A model generated the notes under the pieces. The model saw only the letters and a program-made list of their open reading frames with translations. It was not told the origin of the DNA and made no database searches. From Maribacter sedimenticola (lineage in GTDB: Bacteria > Bacteroidota > Bacteroidia > Flavobacteriales > Flavobacteriaceae): a stretch of 64,000 nt of DNA. Position 1 is the stretch's first letter. Each line of letters opens with the position of its first letter. The position numbers and the translations under genes were made by a program. Where the stretch lies: positions 585,501 through 649,500 of the forward strand of contig NZ_FZNV01000001.1 of the NCBI RefSeq assembly GCF_900188415.1, written 5' to 3'. Shown piece after piece: positions 16,872-26,124 of the stretch.

Positions 16872-19679
16872 ATGGTATTAAAACCTAAATTTTGGTTTCT
16901 CCTATATATGGCAATATGGGGCGTTAAGTCGCAAGACCTGCCGCCAATTCAAAACTATGCACCTCTAACCTATGCAGCAGGTAATCAAAATTGGGGCGTA
17001 TCACAAGGGCAGGACAAGAGTATTTATATTGCGAACAATAGCGGGCTGTTAATGTATAATGGAACGAAATGGGTATTATATCCATCCCCAAACGGCACCC
17101 CTTTAAAATCCGTAAGGGTTATTGGTGACCGTATTTATACGGGTTGTTATATGGAATTTGGATATTGGACAAGAGATGCATTAGGTCAACTGGAGTATGT
17201 TTCCATTTCTTCAAAATTGACCCAGCCAATAGAAGAGGATGAGCATTTCTGGACCATTACACAATTTAATGATTGGGTACTGTTCCGTTCCTTGGACCGC
17301 ATTTATAGTTATCACATTAAAAATGGTACAATTGATATTATAAATGCAAAAACGACTAGGGCAACATTATTTGAAGTCGATAGAAGAATTTATTTTCAAA
17401 GCATTGGAAAAGGACTATTTACCGTGGAAAATGGTAGGTCTGTTTTGGTGTCCGATGATGATATTTTAAAAAATGATATTGTAGTTGGTGCATTTTCGTT
17501 TCAACAAGCAATTTTATTGATTACGGAGCAACATGGGTGTTATTTACTCAGGGGCAATAAGTTGGAAAAATGGGCAACGGCCAATGATCCTTTATTATCT
17601 AACATAAAAGTTTATAGTACTTTAAAATTGCACGATGGTTCTATTGTTATGGGTACCATTTCAAAAGGACTATTTATTATCGATGAGCGGGGTATAGTTA
17701 CCGCGCATATAGACCAGGAACAAGGTATTCATAACAATACCGTTTTGTCCATGTACCAAGATATGGACAAAAATTTATGGTTAGGACTGGACAATGGACT
17801 TAGTGTAATTAATCTTGAAACGCCATTTAAGGAATATGTAGACCATGTGGGCGAGTTGGGTGTGGTTTATACGGCAATTTTATATAAGGATGTTCTTTAC
17901 TTGGGTACTAACCAGGGGTTGTTTTACAGGTCCAATACGAATACGGATAAATTTAAACGTATTGAAGGTACACAGGGCCAAGTTTGGTTGTTGAAGAATA
18001 TTGACGGCACCTTGTTTTGTGGGCATCATACCGGAACGTTCGTTGTGAGGGAGAATACAGTTGAGAAAATTTCCGATTACCCTGGTACATGGGATATTCA
18101 TCCTATGCCCGGTACTGAGAATTTATTGTTGCAGGGAAATTATGAAGGTTTAAGTGTTTTGAAAAAAGTAGGCAATGATTGGACTTTTGAAAATGTAATT
18201 GATGGATTTGAAAGTTCAAGTAGGTTTTTTGAATTCGTAAATGACCATCAAGTATTGGTAAACCATGATTACAAAGGTATTTTTGATATTAGGTTGAATT
18301 CAGATTACACTAAGGTTTTATCCGTAAAGCAAAAAGATTCTAAAGGTACGGGGTCTAGTTTGGTAGCCTATCACGATGATTTAATTTATACTACTGTCAA
18401 TGGGGTTTTTAAGTACGACAAGAACGGCAATGAATTTCTTGGGGATACAGTTTTGAACAGCAAATTTTTTGAAAATGACGACGCTATTATTGGTGTACTT
18501 AAACCAACGGATAATAACGAAAGGTTATGGGGTTTTTCCAATAATAATATCATTAATGTATCTCCCGGTATAATGAACGGCAGCCCGGAACAGGTTAAAA
18601 TACCCATTCCAAAATTTTTCAGAAACGGTATGGGGGTTGTGGGTTTTGAATCAATTGTGGGTCTAGGTGACCAAACCTATTTAATAGGTACTTCAAATGG
18701 TTATGTTACCCTTAATTTGGATAAAGTTTTGCCAAAATCATATTCAGTCTCAATAACTTCGATTTCCAAGGAATTTTATGATGCGCCTAGTATTCATATA
18801 CCTATAAAGGATAATACGCTATTTGATTATACCGAGAACAACCTGAAATTTCAATACAATGTTCCTGAATACGACAAATTTACCGAGGTTTATTACCAAT
18901 ATAAATTAAATGGATTATATACGGATTGGAGCAGCTGGTCAACGGTACCGGAAGTGTCTTTTAAAAATTTACCATTTGGGAACTACACCTTACAGATAAG
19001 GGCTAAAGTTGGTAATGCACTTGTAGATAATGTCGCTATGTATAATTTTAAAATTGAAAGACCTTGGTATCTTTCAATTTATGTCATAATTATATATGTA
19101 TTATTGGGTCTACTCCTTTTAATAGTAGTTCATAAGCTGTATAAAAGCTTTTACAAAAAACAACAAGAACAAATTTTAAAAGCGAACAGAAAACGGTTAA
19201 AGAGAAAAAAGTTAAAGGCGCAAAAGAAAATTATTCAAATTAAAAACGAACAGCTGCAGGATTTGATAGAAAGCAAAAATAGGGAGTTGGCTATTTCTAC
19301 TATGAGTATTATCAAGAAAAATGAATTTCTAAATGCAATTAAGGATAAATTAAAGGATGGCCCGGTAAATGCACAGATTAAATCGGTAATAAAAACAATA
19401 GACCGGAATATAAACAATGAGGATGATTGGAAATTCTTTGAGAATGCATTTAATAATGCGGATAAGGATTTTCTAAAAAAAATTAAAAGCCTTCATCCTG
19501 AACTGTCCTCAAATGACTTACGTCTTTGTGCCTATTTGCGTTTAAATTTATCTTCTAAGGAAATTGCTCCGTTATTAAATATATCGCTTAGAAGTGTAGA
19601 GGTAAAAAGATATCGTCTTCGCAAAAAAATGAATTTGTTACATGAAGAAGGACTCACCGATTATATAATGAGTTTATAA
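16872..19679 (+). CDS. Membrane-spanning triple-tyrosine (Y_Y_Y) regulator with HTH
   Basis: 935 aa. A signal peptide (1-20) leads into a periplasmic beta-propeller (about 30-560, repeated NLWLGLDNGLSVIN-type blades), a Y_Y_Y domain (about 655-732), one membrane helix (about 735-757), a charged coiled coil (760-815) and a C-terminal LuxR/GerE-like HTH (about 870-935; LSSNDLRLCAYLRLNLSSKEIA and SLRSVEVKRYRLRKKM). It resembles hybrid two-component sugar sensors but has no kinase or receiver, so it is a one-component regulator that reads a periplasmic ligand and acts on DNA. Its neighbours, two DUF1593 genes and a GH16 lipoprotein, are the likely targets. Confidence 0.88.
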   Translation: MVLKPKFWFLLYMAIWGVKSQDLPPIQNYAPLTYAAGNQNWGVSQGQDKSIYIANNSGLLMYNGTKWVLYPSPNGTPLKSVRVIGDRIYTGCYMEFGYWTRDALGQLEYVSISSKLTQPIEEDEHFWTITQFNDWVLFRSLDRIYSYHIKNGTIDIINAKTTRATLFEVDRRIYFQSIGKGLFTVENGRSVLVSDDDILKNDIVVGAFSFQQAILLITEQHGCYLLRGNKLEKWATANDPLLSNIKVYSTLKLHDGSIVMGTISKGLFIIDERGIVTAHIDQEQGIHNNTVLSMYQDMDKNLWLGLDNGLSVINLETPFKEYVDHVGELGVVYTAILYKDVLYLGTNQGLFYRSNTNTDKFKRIEGTQGQVWLLKNIDGTLFCGHHTGTFVVRENTVEKISDYPGTWDIHPMPGTENLLLQGNYEGLSVLKKVGNDWTFENVIDGFESSSRFFEFVNDHQVLVNHDYKGIFDIRLNSDYTKVLSVKQKDSKGTGSSLVAYHDDLIYTTVNGVFKYDKNGNEFLGDTVLNSKFFENDDAIIGVLKPTDNNERLWGFSNNNIINVSPGIMNGSPEQVKIPIPKFFRNGMGVVGFESIVGLGDQTYLIGTSNGYVTLNLDKVLPKSYSVSITSISKEFYDAPSIHIPIKDNTLFDYTENNLKFQYNVPEYDKFTEVYYQYKLNGLYTDWSSWSTVPEVSFKNLPFGNYTLQIRAKVGNALVDNVAMYNFKIERPWYLSIYVIIIYVLLGLLLLIVVHKLYKSFYKKQQEQILKANRKRLKRKKLKAQKKIIQIKNEQLQDLIESKNRELAISTMSIIKKNEFLNAIKDKLKDGPVNAQIKSVIKTIDRNINNEDDWKFFENAFNNADKDFLKKIKSLHPELSSNDLRLCAYLRLNLSSKEIAPLLNISLRSVEVKRYRLRKKMNLLHEEGLTDYIMSL

Positions 19680-19915
19680 TTCCACATCAAAAGCAAAATT
19701 CACCACAACATTACCACAACAACTGTTTTAAAGCGCCTCATAATTTATATAGCAATATTCCTTGTTTTGTGAGTATTATTGATGATTTTATTTATTTGAC
19801 CGTTATATTTTAAGATGTATGTTTTTTGTAGGGGTAAATTTTTAGGATTTCGCAAATACGACTATTAATTTGCAGTTGAAACTATTATAAATATGACCTA
19901 TACCGGTAATGTTTT

Positions 19916-19931
19916 CATTATTGGTATAATG
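19916..19931. promoter_or_regulatory. Inverted repeat with TATTGGTA core upstream of the GH16 gene
   Basis: CATTAT-TGGT-ATAATG, a 16-bp inverted repeat 45 bp before the GH16 ATG. The core TATTGGTA recurs at 22176-22183 and 22263-22270 upstream of the second DUF1593 gene, suggesting a shared operator. Confidence 0.4.
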
Positions 19932-19975
19932 GTGGTTTAAATAGTACTTATTAACTCCAAAAAACAAATTAGATT

Positions 19976-22069
19976 ATGAAAAACTTAATGTACATGTTTG
20001 TGGCATTACTTATGGTGTTCGTCAGTTGTGAGGACGACGATAGCTTTGATCCTGGACCGCTTTCTAACCTTGCGGTAACATCCCAAGTAAGTGATGATGG
20101 CTCAGGAATTGTCACTTTTAAACCAACCGCAACCGGTGCTAAATCATATACATATGATTTTGGTGATGGTACCACTGGAGAGTCCTTAACTGGATATATC
20201 TCTAAAACATATTCTACTACGGGTGAAAATACCTATACCGTAACTGTTACCGTTATTGGATTTGATGGTTCTACTCTAACGGAAACCTTACAGGTTACGG
20301 TGGATGTACCTGCTATGAATTCAGATTTGGTCAATTTAATAACGGACGGAAGCTCCAAAACTTGGTTTCTTGCTGCTGCGCAGCCTGGCCATTTGGGCTT
20401 GGGTCCGGCTAGGGAAGGAATTGATGGTGATTGGTGGTATCCTAAATGGTATTCTGCCCAAGCATTTGAGAAGTGTGGAAGTGAAATATCAGATTGTTTT
20501 TGTGATGACGAATTGACGTTTACCGTTAATAGTAGTGGTGAGGTAACTTATGTTTTGGATAATAAAGGTCAAACATTCTTCAATGTTGGGCATAAAGCTG
20601 TTGTTGGTGGAACCGCAGATGAGGATTACTGTTATGATTTTGATACTAGTGGGGAAAAAGAAGTGACTTTTTCTGCGGTTGAGGGCAATGTGCCAGAGGC
20701 CGAAACAACTGGAATGCAAATGGAATTTTCCGATGGTGGTTTTATGAGTTATTATGTAGGTTCTTCAACGTATGAAATTTTATCGCTCAGCGAAGATTTG
20801 CTTTATGTAAGAACATATGATTCTATGAATCCTGACCTTGCATGGTATATTCGTTTTACGGCTGCTCCTTCAACAGGTGGGGAAGAAGAGAGCTTAGAGA
20901 CTATATATACCAATTTGGTCTGGTCAGACGAATTTGATACGGATGGAGCTCCGGATCCGGCTAATTGGACGTTTGACCTCGGTGCAGGTGGCTGGGGAAA
21001 TGGCGAGGCACAGGAATATACGGATAGTCCTGAAAATGTAATTGTCGAAGATGGTGTATTAAAGATTACCGCACGTGGCACCGGTAGCGGTGGTGGTGTT
21101 CAATATTATTATGATGATGTTACCTTGGTCGCGGCCGGTGGGTCTACTTCAGTTGTGCAGGATTTTGAAGGTGCAGCGCCCGTCTTCACGGATTTTGGTG
21201 GGGCGGCAACAGCTGTCATAGAAAACCCTGATGCCTCTGGCGAAAATACATCTGTAACGGTAGCTGAATCCACAAAGAATAATGGAGCCGAAGTATGGGC
21301 AGGTTCGTTTTTTGATGTTGATGCTGCTTTAGATCTTAGTACATATACAAGTATGGAAATAAAGACTTGGTCTCCGGCAGTTGGGGTAGTGGTTAGATTA
21401 AAACTGGAAAACCAGGCCAATGCCCAAGAATTTTATGAGGTAGATGCAACAACATCTGTAGTAGAAAGTTGGGAGACACTGTCTTTTGATCTAAGTGCTG
21501 CTCCGGCCTTTACATATGATAGGGTGGTATTGTTTTTTGATTTTGGTGAAAGTCCAACTGGTGGTGCCGCGTACACCTCTGCAAGGATTAAATCTGAAAA
21601 CTTATTTGAGTTTACGTATGGTAGGGTTGAAATTAGGGCAAAACTGCCTTCTGCCGGCGGTACGTGGCCAGCTTTATGGGCTCTAGGAGCTAATTTTGAT
21701 GAAGTAGGTTGGCCAGCATGTGGTGAAATTGATATTATGGAACACGTAGGTAATAATAGCAATACCATTAGTAGTGCTTTGCATTATCCTGGAAACTTTG
21801 GAGGTACTGCCGTAGTGGGGGCTACTTCTGTTCCTACTGCTACTACGGAATTTCATAATTATACCGTAGAATGGACGCCAGATAGTATAAAGTTTGTTGT
21901 AGACGGGGAAATGGTTCATAATAGCCTGGTGAATTCTGATACTACACCGTTTAATAGCGATTTCTTTTTAATTATGAACATTGCTATGGGCGGCACACTT
22001 GGTGGGGCAATAGACCCTGCTTTTACAGAAGATACTTTGGAAGTGGATTATGTTAGGGTCTACCAATAG
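19976..22069 (+). CDS. GH16 family glycoside hydrolase lipoprotein with PKD and inserted binding module
   Basis: 697 aa. A lipoprotein signal (Cys18 in FVSCEDDD), a PKD domain (about 28-112; YDFGDGTTGE), a beta-rich domain (about 113-297), then a GH16 catalytic domain beginning LVWSDEFD (about 314). The active site EIDIME is intact: Glu584 nucleophile, Asp586, Glu589 acid/base, within WPACGEIDIMEHVG. GH16 enzymes cut beta-1,3/1,4 glucans or galactans; the flavobacterial laminarinase type is the best guess. The catalytic domain is split by about 160 residues (370-532) resembling a carbohydrate-binding module in permuted order. It probably sits on the cell surface. It has its own U-tailed terminator. 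Confidence 0.9.
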   Translation: MKNLMYMFVALLMVFVSCEDDDSFDPGPLSNLAVTSQVSDDGSGIVTFKPTATGAKSYTYDFGDGTTGESLTGYISKTYSTTGENTYTVTVTVIGFDGSTLTETLQVTVDVPAMNSDLVNLITDGSSKTWFLAAAQPGHLGLGPAREGIDGDWWYPKWYSAQAFEKCGSEISDCFCDDELTFTVNSSGEVTYVLDNKGQTFFNVGHKAVVGGTADEDYCYDFDTSGEKEVTFSAVEGNVPEAETTGMQMEFSDGGFMSYYVGSSTYEILSLSEDLLYVRTYDSMNPDLAWYIRFTAAPSTGGEEESLETIYTNLVWSDEFDTDGAPDPANWTFDLGAGGWGNGEAQEYTDSPENVIVEDGVLKITARGTGSGGGVQYYYDDVTLVAAGGSTSVVQDFEGAAPVFTDFGGAATAVIENPDASGENTSVTVAESTKNNGAEVWAGSFFDVDAALDLSTYTSMEIKTWSPAVGVVVRLKLENQANAQEFYEVDATTSVVESWETLSFDLSAAPAFTYDRVVLFFDFGESPTGGAAYTSARIKSENLFEFTYGRVEIRAKLPSAGGTWPALWALGANFDEVGWPACGEIDIMEHVGNNSNTISSALHYPGNFGGTAVVGATSVPTATTEFHNYTVEWTPDSIKFVVDGEMVHNSLVNSDTTPFNSDFFLIMNIAMGGTLGGAIDPAFTEDTLEVDYVRVYQ

Positions 22070-22090
22070 TTAGAACTAATTTTAATAATT

Positions 22091-22122
22091 AAGCCATTGA
22101 ATTTAATTCAATGGCTTTTTTT
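22091..22122 (+). terminator. Terminator after the GH16 gene
   Basis: AAGCCATTGAATT (22091-22103) pairs with AATTCAATGGCTT (22105-22117), followed by a T-run. It separates the GH16 unit from the second DUF1593 gene. Confidence 0.85.
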
Positions 22123-22172
22123 GTATTAGATATCGATTGAACTGTGTAATGCCATCTTATCAATTTTATTTA

Positions 22173-22184
22173 AATATTGGTATT
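22173..22184. promoter_or_regulatory. AATATTGGTATT repeat, copy 1
   Basis: Pseudo-palindrome AATA-TTGG-TATT, repeated identically at 22260-22271, both upstream of the DUF1593 gene at 22348. Shares the core TATTGGTA with the repeat before the GH16 gene. Binding protein unknown; the triple-Tyr regulator or the DeoR protein are candidates. Confidence 0.4.
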
Positions 22185-22259
22185 AAATACTATTGTAGGA
22201 TAGATTAATAAAATCAAGGAATAAAAAGAAAAAGAAAAAAAACGAAAAAAATAGTAAAC

Positions 22260-22271
22260 AATATTGGTATT
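22260..22271. promoter_or_regulatory. AATATTGGTATT repeat, copy 2
   Basis: Identical 12-bp copy of the element at 22173-22184, 87 bp downstream of it and 76 bp before the ATG of the DUF1593 gene, in a purine-rich promoter region. Confidence 0.4.
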
Positions 22272-22347
22272 TTTTAATATTTTCGTTTATCCGTCATCAC
22301 TATTAAGACAGTAATTAGATTGTCAAAGATGATTTAACGTAATTATT

Positions 22348-23778
22348 ATGAGACATCTTCGCTTTGGTTTCTTTGTTTGTTTAAGCATGCTGTTACCGTT
22401 TGTAACGGTAATGAAAGCCCAGTCCGGTACAGATAGGCAAAGGGTGTTGGTGCTTACCGATATTGAGAATGAACCGGATGATGCCATGTCTTTGGTAAGG
22501 TTTTTAACGTATGCCAATCAATGGGATGTTGAGGGATTAGTGGCAACAACCTCCGTACATCAAAAAAATGAAATTGCAACATGGCGCATTTATGAAATCT
22601 TGGATGCGTATGCAAAAGTTAGGAAGAATCTATTGCTACATGAACCTGACTATCCAGAAGTAGATTATTTGAGGTCGGTCGTAAAGGAAGGTCGTGCGGA
22701 TTATGGAATGAATGCCGTAGGTGAAGGGATGGATTCTGAAGGTTCCGAATGGATTATTAATGTGGTGGATAAGGATGATGAGCGCCCTGTGTGGATACAG
22801 GTATGGGGAGGGCCCAATTGTTTGGCTCAGGCATTATGGAAGGTAAAGCATACACGTACGGAAGCGGAACTAAATAAATTTGTTTCTAAAATCAGGGTCT
22901 ACACCATATCCGATCAAGATGATAGTGGGCCATGGCTTCGAAAAACATTTCCAGATTTATTCTATATCGCTAGTCCTGGTTTTCATGCTTATGGGGGGTA
23001 TCACCATGCTACATGGACCGGTATAAGTGGAGATAAATTTCATGGGCGGTTTGCCGGTGCGGATTTTGAAATTGTGGATAATCCTTGGCTGGACCGGCAT
23101 ATACGAAGTAAAGGTCCCCTAGGGGCGGAATATCCCCATATGGATTATCTAATGGAGGGCGATTCCCCCAGTTTTATGTATTTGATAAACAATGGTCTTG
23201 GAAATCCCGATCACCCAAATTGGGGAAGTTGGGGTGGTCGGTACGAGTTGTATCTCCCTAGAACAGAAAAATGGTTTTTGGAACCGGAAACCAGGCCTTT
23301 ATGGAACAATGCGCAGGATGAGGTTGAAGGTAACGACGGTAGTTGGCATACCAATAATAAAGCAACTATTTGGCGTTGGAGAGAAGCTTATCAAAATGAT
23401 TTTGTTGCCAGAATGGATTGGACCATAAAACCTTATGAACAGGCAAATCATCCCCCAGTGGTAAAAGTGAGCAATAAAAAAATGATTACCGCTAAGGTTG
23501 GGGACCGTATAGATTTAAATGCGGAAAACTCTACTGATCCAGATGGTGATATATTATCGTTCAAGTGGTTCTATTATGGGGAGCCTGGCACTTTTACCAA
23601 ATCTTCTGGAAGAACGGCTATGCCGGTTACCATAGAAAATGCCCATAGCGCCAAAGCTTATTTGGTCGTTCCAAAAGGTGCCCGGTTGGGAACAATGCAT
23701 ATCATTTTAGAAGTTACGGATCAAGGAAGTCCTGCCCTTACGAGATATGAGCGTGTAATTATTAATGTAGAATCATAA
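22348..23778 (+). CDS. Secreted DUF1593 nucleoside-hydrolase-like protein, paralogue 2
   Basis: 476 aa with a signal peptide (1-25, ending MKAQ). It has the same architecture as the protein at 15185-16609: an N-terminal nucleoside-hydrolase-like domain with [28 protein letters not shown] and [10 protein letters not shown], and a C-terminal beta-sandwich with NSTDPDGD. The acidic cluster is the likely divalent-metal site. It lies directly before the DeoR-led sugar operon on the same strand, with a separate promoter in between. The most economical idea is that it releases, outside the cell, the sugar that the operon imports. No function is proven for the family as far as I know. Confidence 0.86.
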   Translation: MRHLRFGFFVCLSMLLPFVTVMKAQSGTDRQRVLVLTDIENEPDDAMSLVRFLTYANQWDVEGLVATTSVHQKNEIATWRIYEILDAYAKVRKNLLLHEPDYPEVDYLRSVVKEGRADYGMNAVGEGMDSEGSEWIINVVDKDDERPVWIQVWGGPNCLAQALWKVKHTRTEAELNKFVSKIRVYTISDQDDSGPWLRKTFPDLFYIASPGFHAYGGYHHATWTGISGDKFHGRFAGADFEIVDNPWLDRHIRSKGPLGAEYPHMDYLMEGDSPSFMYLINNGLGNPDHPNWGSWGGRYELYLPRTEKWFLEPETRPLWNNAQDEVEGNDGSWHTNNKATIWRWREAYQNDFVARMDWTIKPYEQANHPPVVKVSNKKMITAKVGDRIDLNAENSTDPDGDILSFKWFYYGEPGTFTKSSGRTAMPVTIENAHSAKAYLVVPKGARLGTMHIILEVTDQGSPALTRYERVIINVES

Positions 23779-23809
23779 TCGTCAAAGTTAAAAAGTAAAA
23801 ATAATCCTA

Positions 23810-23842
23810 TTGCAAAATGCGGAATCTAAGCAGGTAAGTTTG
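23810..23842 (+). promoter_or_regulatory. Promoter of the DeoR-led sugar operon
   Basis: TTG at 23810-23812, a 22-bp spacer and TAAGTTTG at 23835-23842, a full match to the Bacteroidota TTG-N17..23-TAnnTTTG pattern. The predicted start is near 23849, about 28 nt before the deoR-type ATG. Confidence 0.6.
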
Positions 23843-23876
23843 TTTATATTTATGAAAATTTACTATTTATAAAAAT

Positions 23877-24644
23877 ATGGCATACTTACCGAATAAAAGA
23901 AGGGAAAAGATTATTGAGTTCTTAAATGAAGATGGTTCCGCAAAAGTAGTGGACCTCGCTAAATTGTTTAAAGTGACCGAGGTAACCATCCGCCAAGATC
24001 TGGAAAAGTTAGAGGCTCAGGGTTTGATTATTAGAGAGCATGGTGGTGCTTTTTTAAAGAATATGGGGGACCAGGTTCGCAATTTCTCCTTGGTCAACCA
24101 AGAGAACATGGAATTAAAAGAGATCATTGCGCAAAAGTGTTTGGAATTCATTGAGCCTGGTGATACCATTATTTTGGATTCCGGTAGTACTACAACGGAA
24201 ATAGCAAAAAAACTAGTAGGCTATAAAAACCTAACAGTCATTACAAATGCATTAAATATAGCAATGATGTTGGGAACGGAGCCGGATATTGAAGTAATTA
24301 TGACCGGAGGGGAATTTAAGCCGCCAACGTTGTCCTTAACAGGCCAGAAAGCGGCAGATTTTTTCAAGGGATTAAATGTGCAGAAGCTGTTTTTGGCCAC
24401 GGCAGGAATTTCATTGAAAGCAGGGCTGACCTACCCGAGCATCAGCGATTTAATTGTAAAAAAGGCCATGATAGATGCCGCGGATATAACGTATCTGGTT
24501 GCAGATAGTACTAAAATAGGTAAAAGTGCCCTTGCTAGTTTAGGTGCACTATCCTTGATAGACTTTATTATTACCGACTCGGGAATGGAAGATAAGGACA
24601 AGGAAGTGTTTAAGGATAATGAAATTGAAGTGATTTTGGCCTAA
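23877..24644 (+). CDS. DeoR family transcriptional regulator
   Basis: 255 aa. An N-terminal winged HTH (about 5-58) with the DeoR signature VTEVTIRQDLEKLEAQGLIIREHGGA is followed by a sugar-phosphate-binding DeoR C-terminal domain (about 75-235; DTIILDSGSTTTEIAKKL, ITNALNIA, LVADSTKIGKSALA). DeoR proteins usually repress sugar operons and are released by a phosphorylated intermediate. It is the first gene of the operon running to 33558 and is probably its own regulator. The inducer is unknown. Confidence 0.93.
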   Translation: MAYLPNKRREKIIEFLNEDGSAKVVDLAKLFKVTEVTIRQDLEKLEAQGLIIREHGGAFLKNMGDQVRNFSLVNQENMELKEIIAQKCLEFIEPGDTIILDSGSTTTEIAKKLVGYKNLTVITNALNIAMMLGTEPDIEVIMTGGEFKPPTLSLTGQKAADFFKGLNVQKLFLATAGISLKAGLTYPSISDLIVKKAMIDAADITYLVADSTKIGKSALASLGALSLIDFIITDSGMEDKDKEVFKDNEIEVILA

Positions 24645-24670
24645 TTGCCTTGGTTATAAACAAATTATAA

Positions 24671-26092
24671 ATGAATAGTAAATCATCAATGTTAAGTATT
24701 GGCGTAATTATCGGTAATCGTGATTTTTTCCCGGATAGTTTAGTGGAAAAAGCACGTGTGGAAATCATAGAGGTATTTTCAAAATTAAATTTAAAACCCA
24801 TTTTATTGGATAGTACCGACACCAAACTTGGCGGTGTAGAAACATTCAAGGAAGCTCAAAAATGTGCTGAGCTTTTTAAAAAACATGCCAATGAGATTGT
24901 TGGGGTATTAGTGCTTCTCCCAAATTTTGGAGATGAAAAAGGTGTTGCAGATACGCTTAAACTATCAAATTTGAATGTTCCTGTTCTAATACAGGCATAC
25001 CCAGATGAACTTACTAAAATGAATGTTGTTAACCGGAGGGATTCATGGTGTGGTAAAATATCGGTTTGTAATAATTTATACCAATATGGTATTAAGTATT
25101 CATTGACGAGTCAACATGTATCATTTCCTACCGATGCTACCTTTCAACAAGATTTAAAAGATTTTGCCGCAGTTTGTAGGGTCGTCAAAGGATTGCGGAA
25201 TATTAGGATAGGTGCCGTGGGTGCAAGACCCGGTGCTTTTAATACGGTGCGGTATTCGGAAAAAATACTGCAGCGAAATGGAATTACGGTAACAACGGTA
25301 GATTTGTCCGAAATTCTTGGGAAGGCAAATAAGCTTACCGTAAATGATGCTCCTGTAAAACGTCATTTGGAGTCGATCAATGCATATGTACCCCAAGGAA
25401 AAACGCCCAACGAGGCCATGCTCCAAATCGCAAAATTAGATGTGGTACTAAAGGAATTCATGGAAGAATATGCGTTGGACGCTACGGCAATTCAGTGTTG
25501 GACGTCCCTTCAACAGAATTATGGTTGTAATGTATGCACAAGCATGAGTATTATGTCCGAGAATATGTTGCCCTCTGCCTGTGAGGTAGATGTTACCGGT
25601 ACGTTGACCATGTATGCCATGCAATTGGCTTCCGGATCGCCCAGTGCATTAGTGGATTGGAACAATAATTATGCAGATGACCCCAATAAATGTGTTTTGT
25701 TCCATTGTGGAAATTGGGCAAAATCGTTTTTACCGGATATTAAAATGGATACGGCACCGATATTGGGAACAACGGTAGGTGTTGAGAATACCTATGGTGC
25801 ACTAGATGGCAGAACACCTGCAAATCCCCTTACCTACGGTAGAATTAGTACGGATGATCCCAAAGGGATAATCAAGGTCTATCTTGGAGAGGGCGAATTG
25901 ACCGATGACCCTCTTAATACATTCGGTAATAGGGCCGTGGCCCAAATTCCGGATTTACAGCATCTAATGAAATATGTCTGTAAAAACGGTTTTGAGCATC
26001 ACGTGGTAATGAATGCATCAAAAACCGGTGCTATTCTAGAAGAGGCTTTGGGCAATTATATGGGATGGGAGGTTTATAACCATTCATCGTAG
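24671..26092 (+). CDS. L-fucose/L-arabinose isomerase family protein
   Basis: 473 aa, cytoplasmic. The C-terminal half carries the fucose-isomerase-type metal region: PSACEVDVTGTLTMYAMQLASG with Glu and Asp ligands, ALVDWNNNY and LFHCGNW. The N-terminal half has the two Rossmann-like domains of the family. Members convert aldoses to ketoses; the broad group (COG2407-like) includes proteins of unknown substrate. Here it lies 26 bp after the DeoR gene and just before a split transketolase, so it probably makes the ketose that the FGGY kinase phosphorylates. D-arabinose, L-fucose or a branched pentose are possible substrates. Confidence 0.85.
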   Translation: MNSKSSMLSIGVIIGNRDFFPDSLVEKARVEIIEVFSKLNLKPILLDSTDTKLGGVETFKEAQKCAELFKKHANEIVGVLVLLPNFGDEKGVADTLKLSNLNVPVLIQAYPDELTKMNVVNRRDSWCGKISVCNNLYQYGIKYSLTSQHVSFPTDATFQQDLKDFAAVCRVVKGLRNIRIGAVGARPGAFNTVRYSEKILQRNGITVTTVDLSEILGKANKLTVNDAPVKRHLESINAYVPQGKTPNEAMLQIAKLDVVLKEFMEEYALDATAIQCWTSLQQNYGCNVCTSMSIMSENMLPSACEVDVTGTLTMYAMQLASGSPSALVDWNNNYADDPNKCVLFHCGNWAKSFLPDIKMDTAPILGTTVGVENTYGALDGRTPANPLTYGRISTDDPKGIIKVYLGEGELTDDPLNTFGNRAVAQIPDLQHLMKYVCKNGFEHHVVMNASKTGAILEEALGNYMGWEVYNHSS

Positions 26093-26124
26093 GAACAATA
26101 TGTAGTTGAAGAAAATATGCATCT

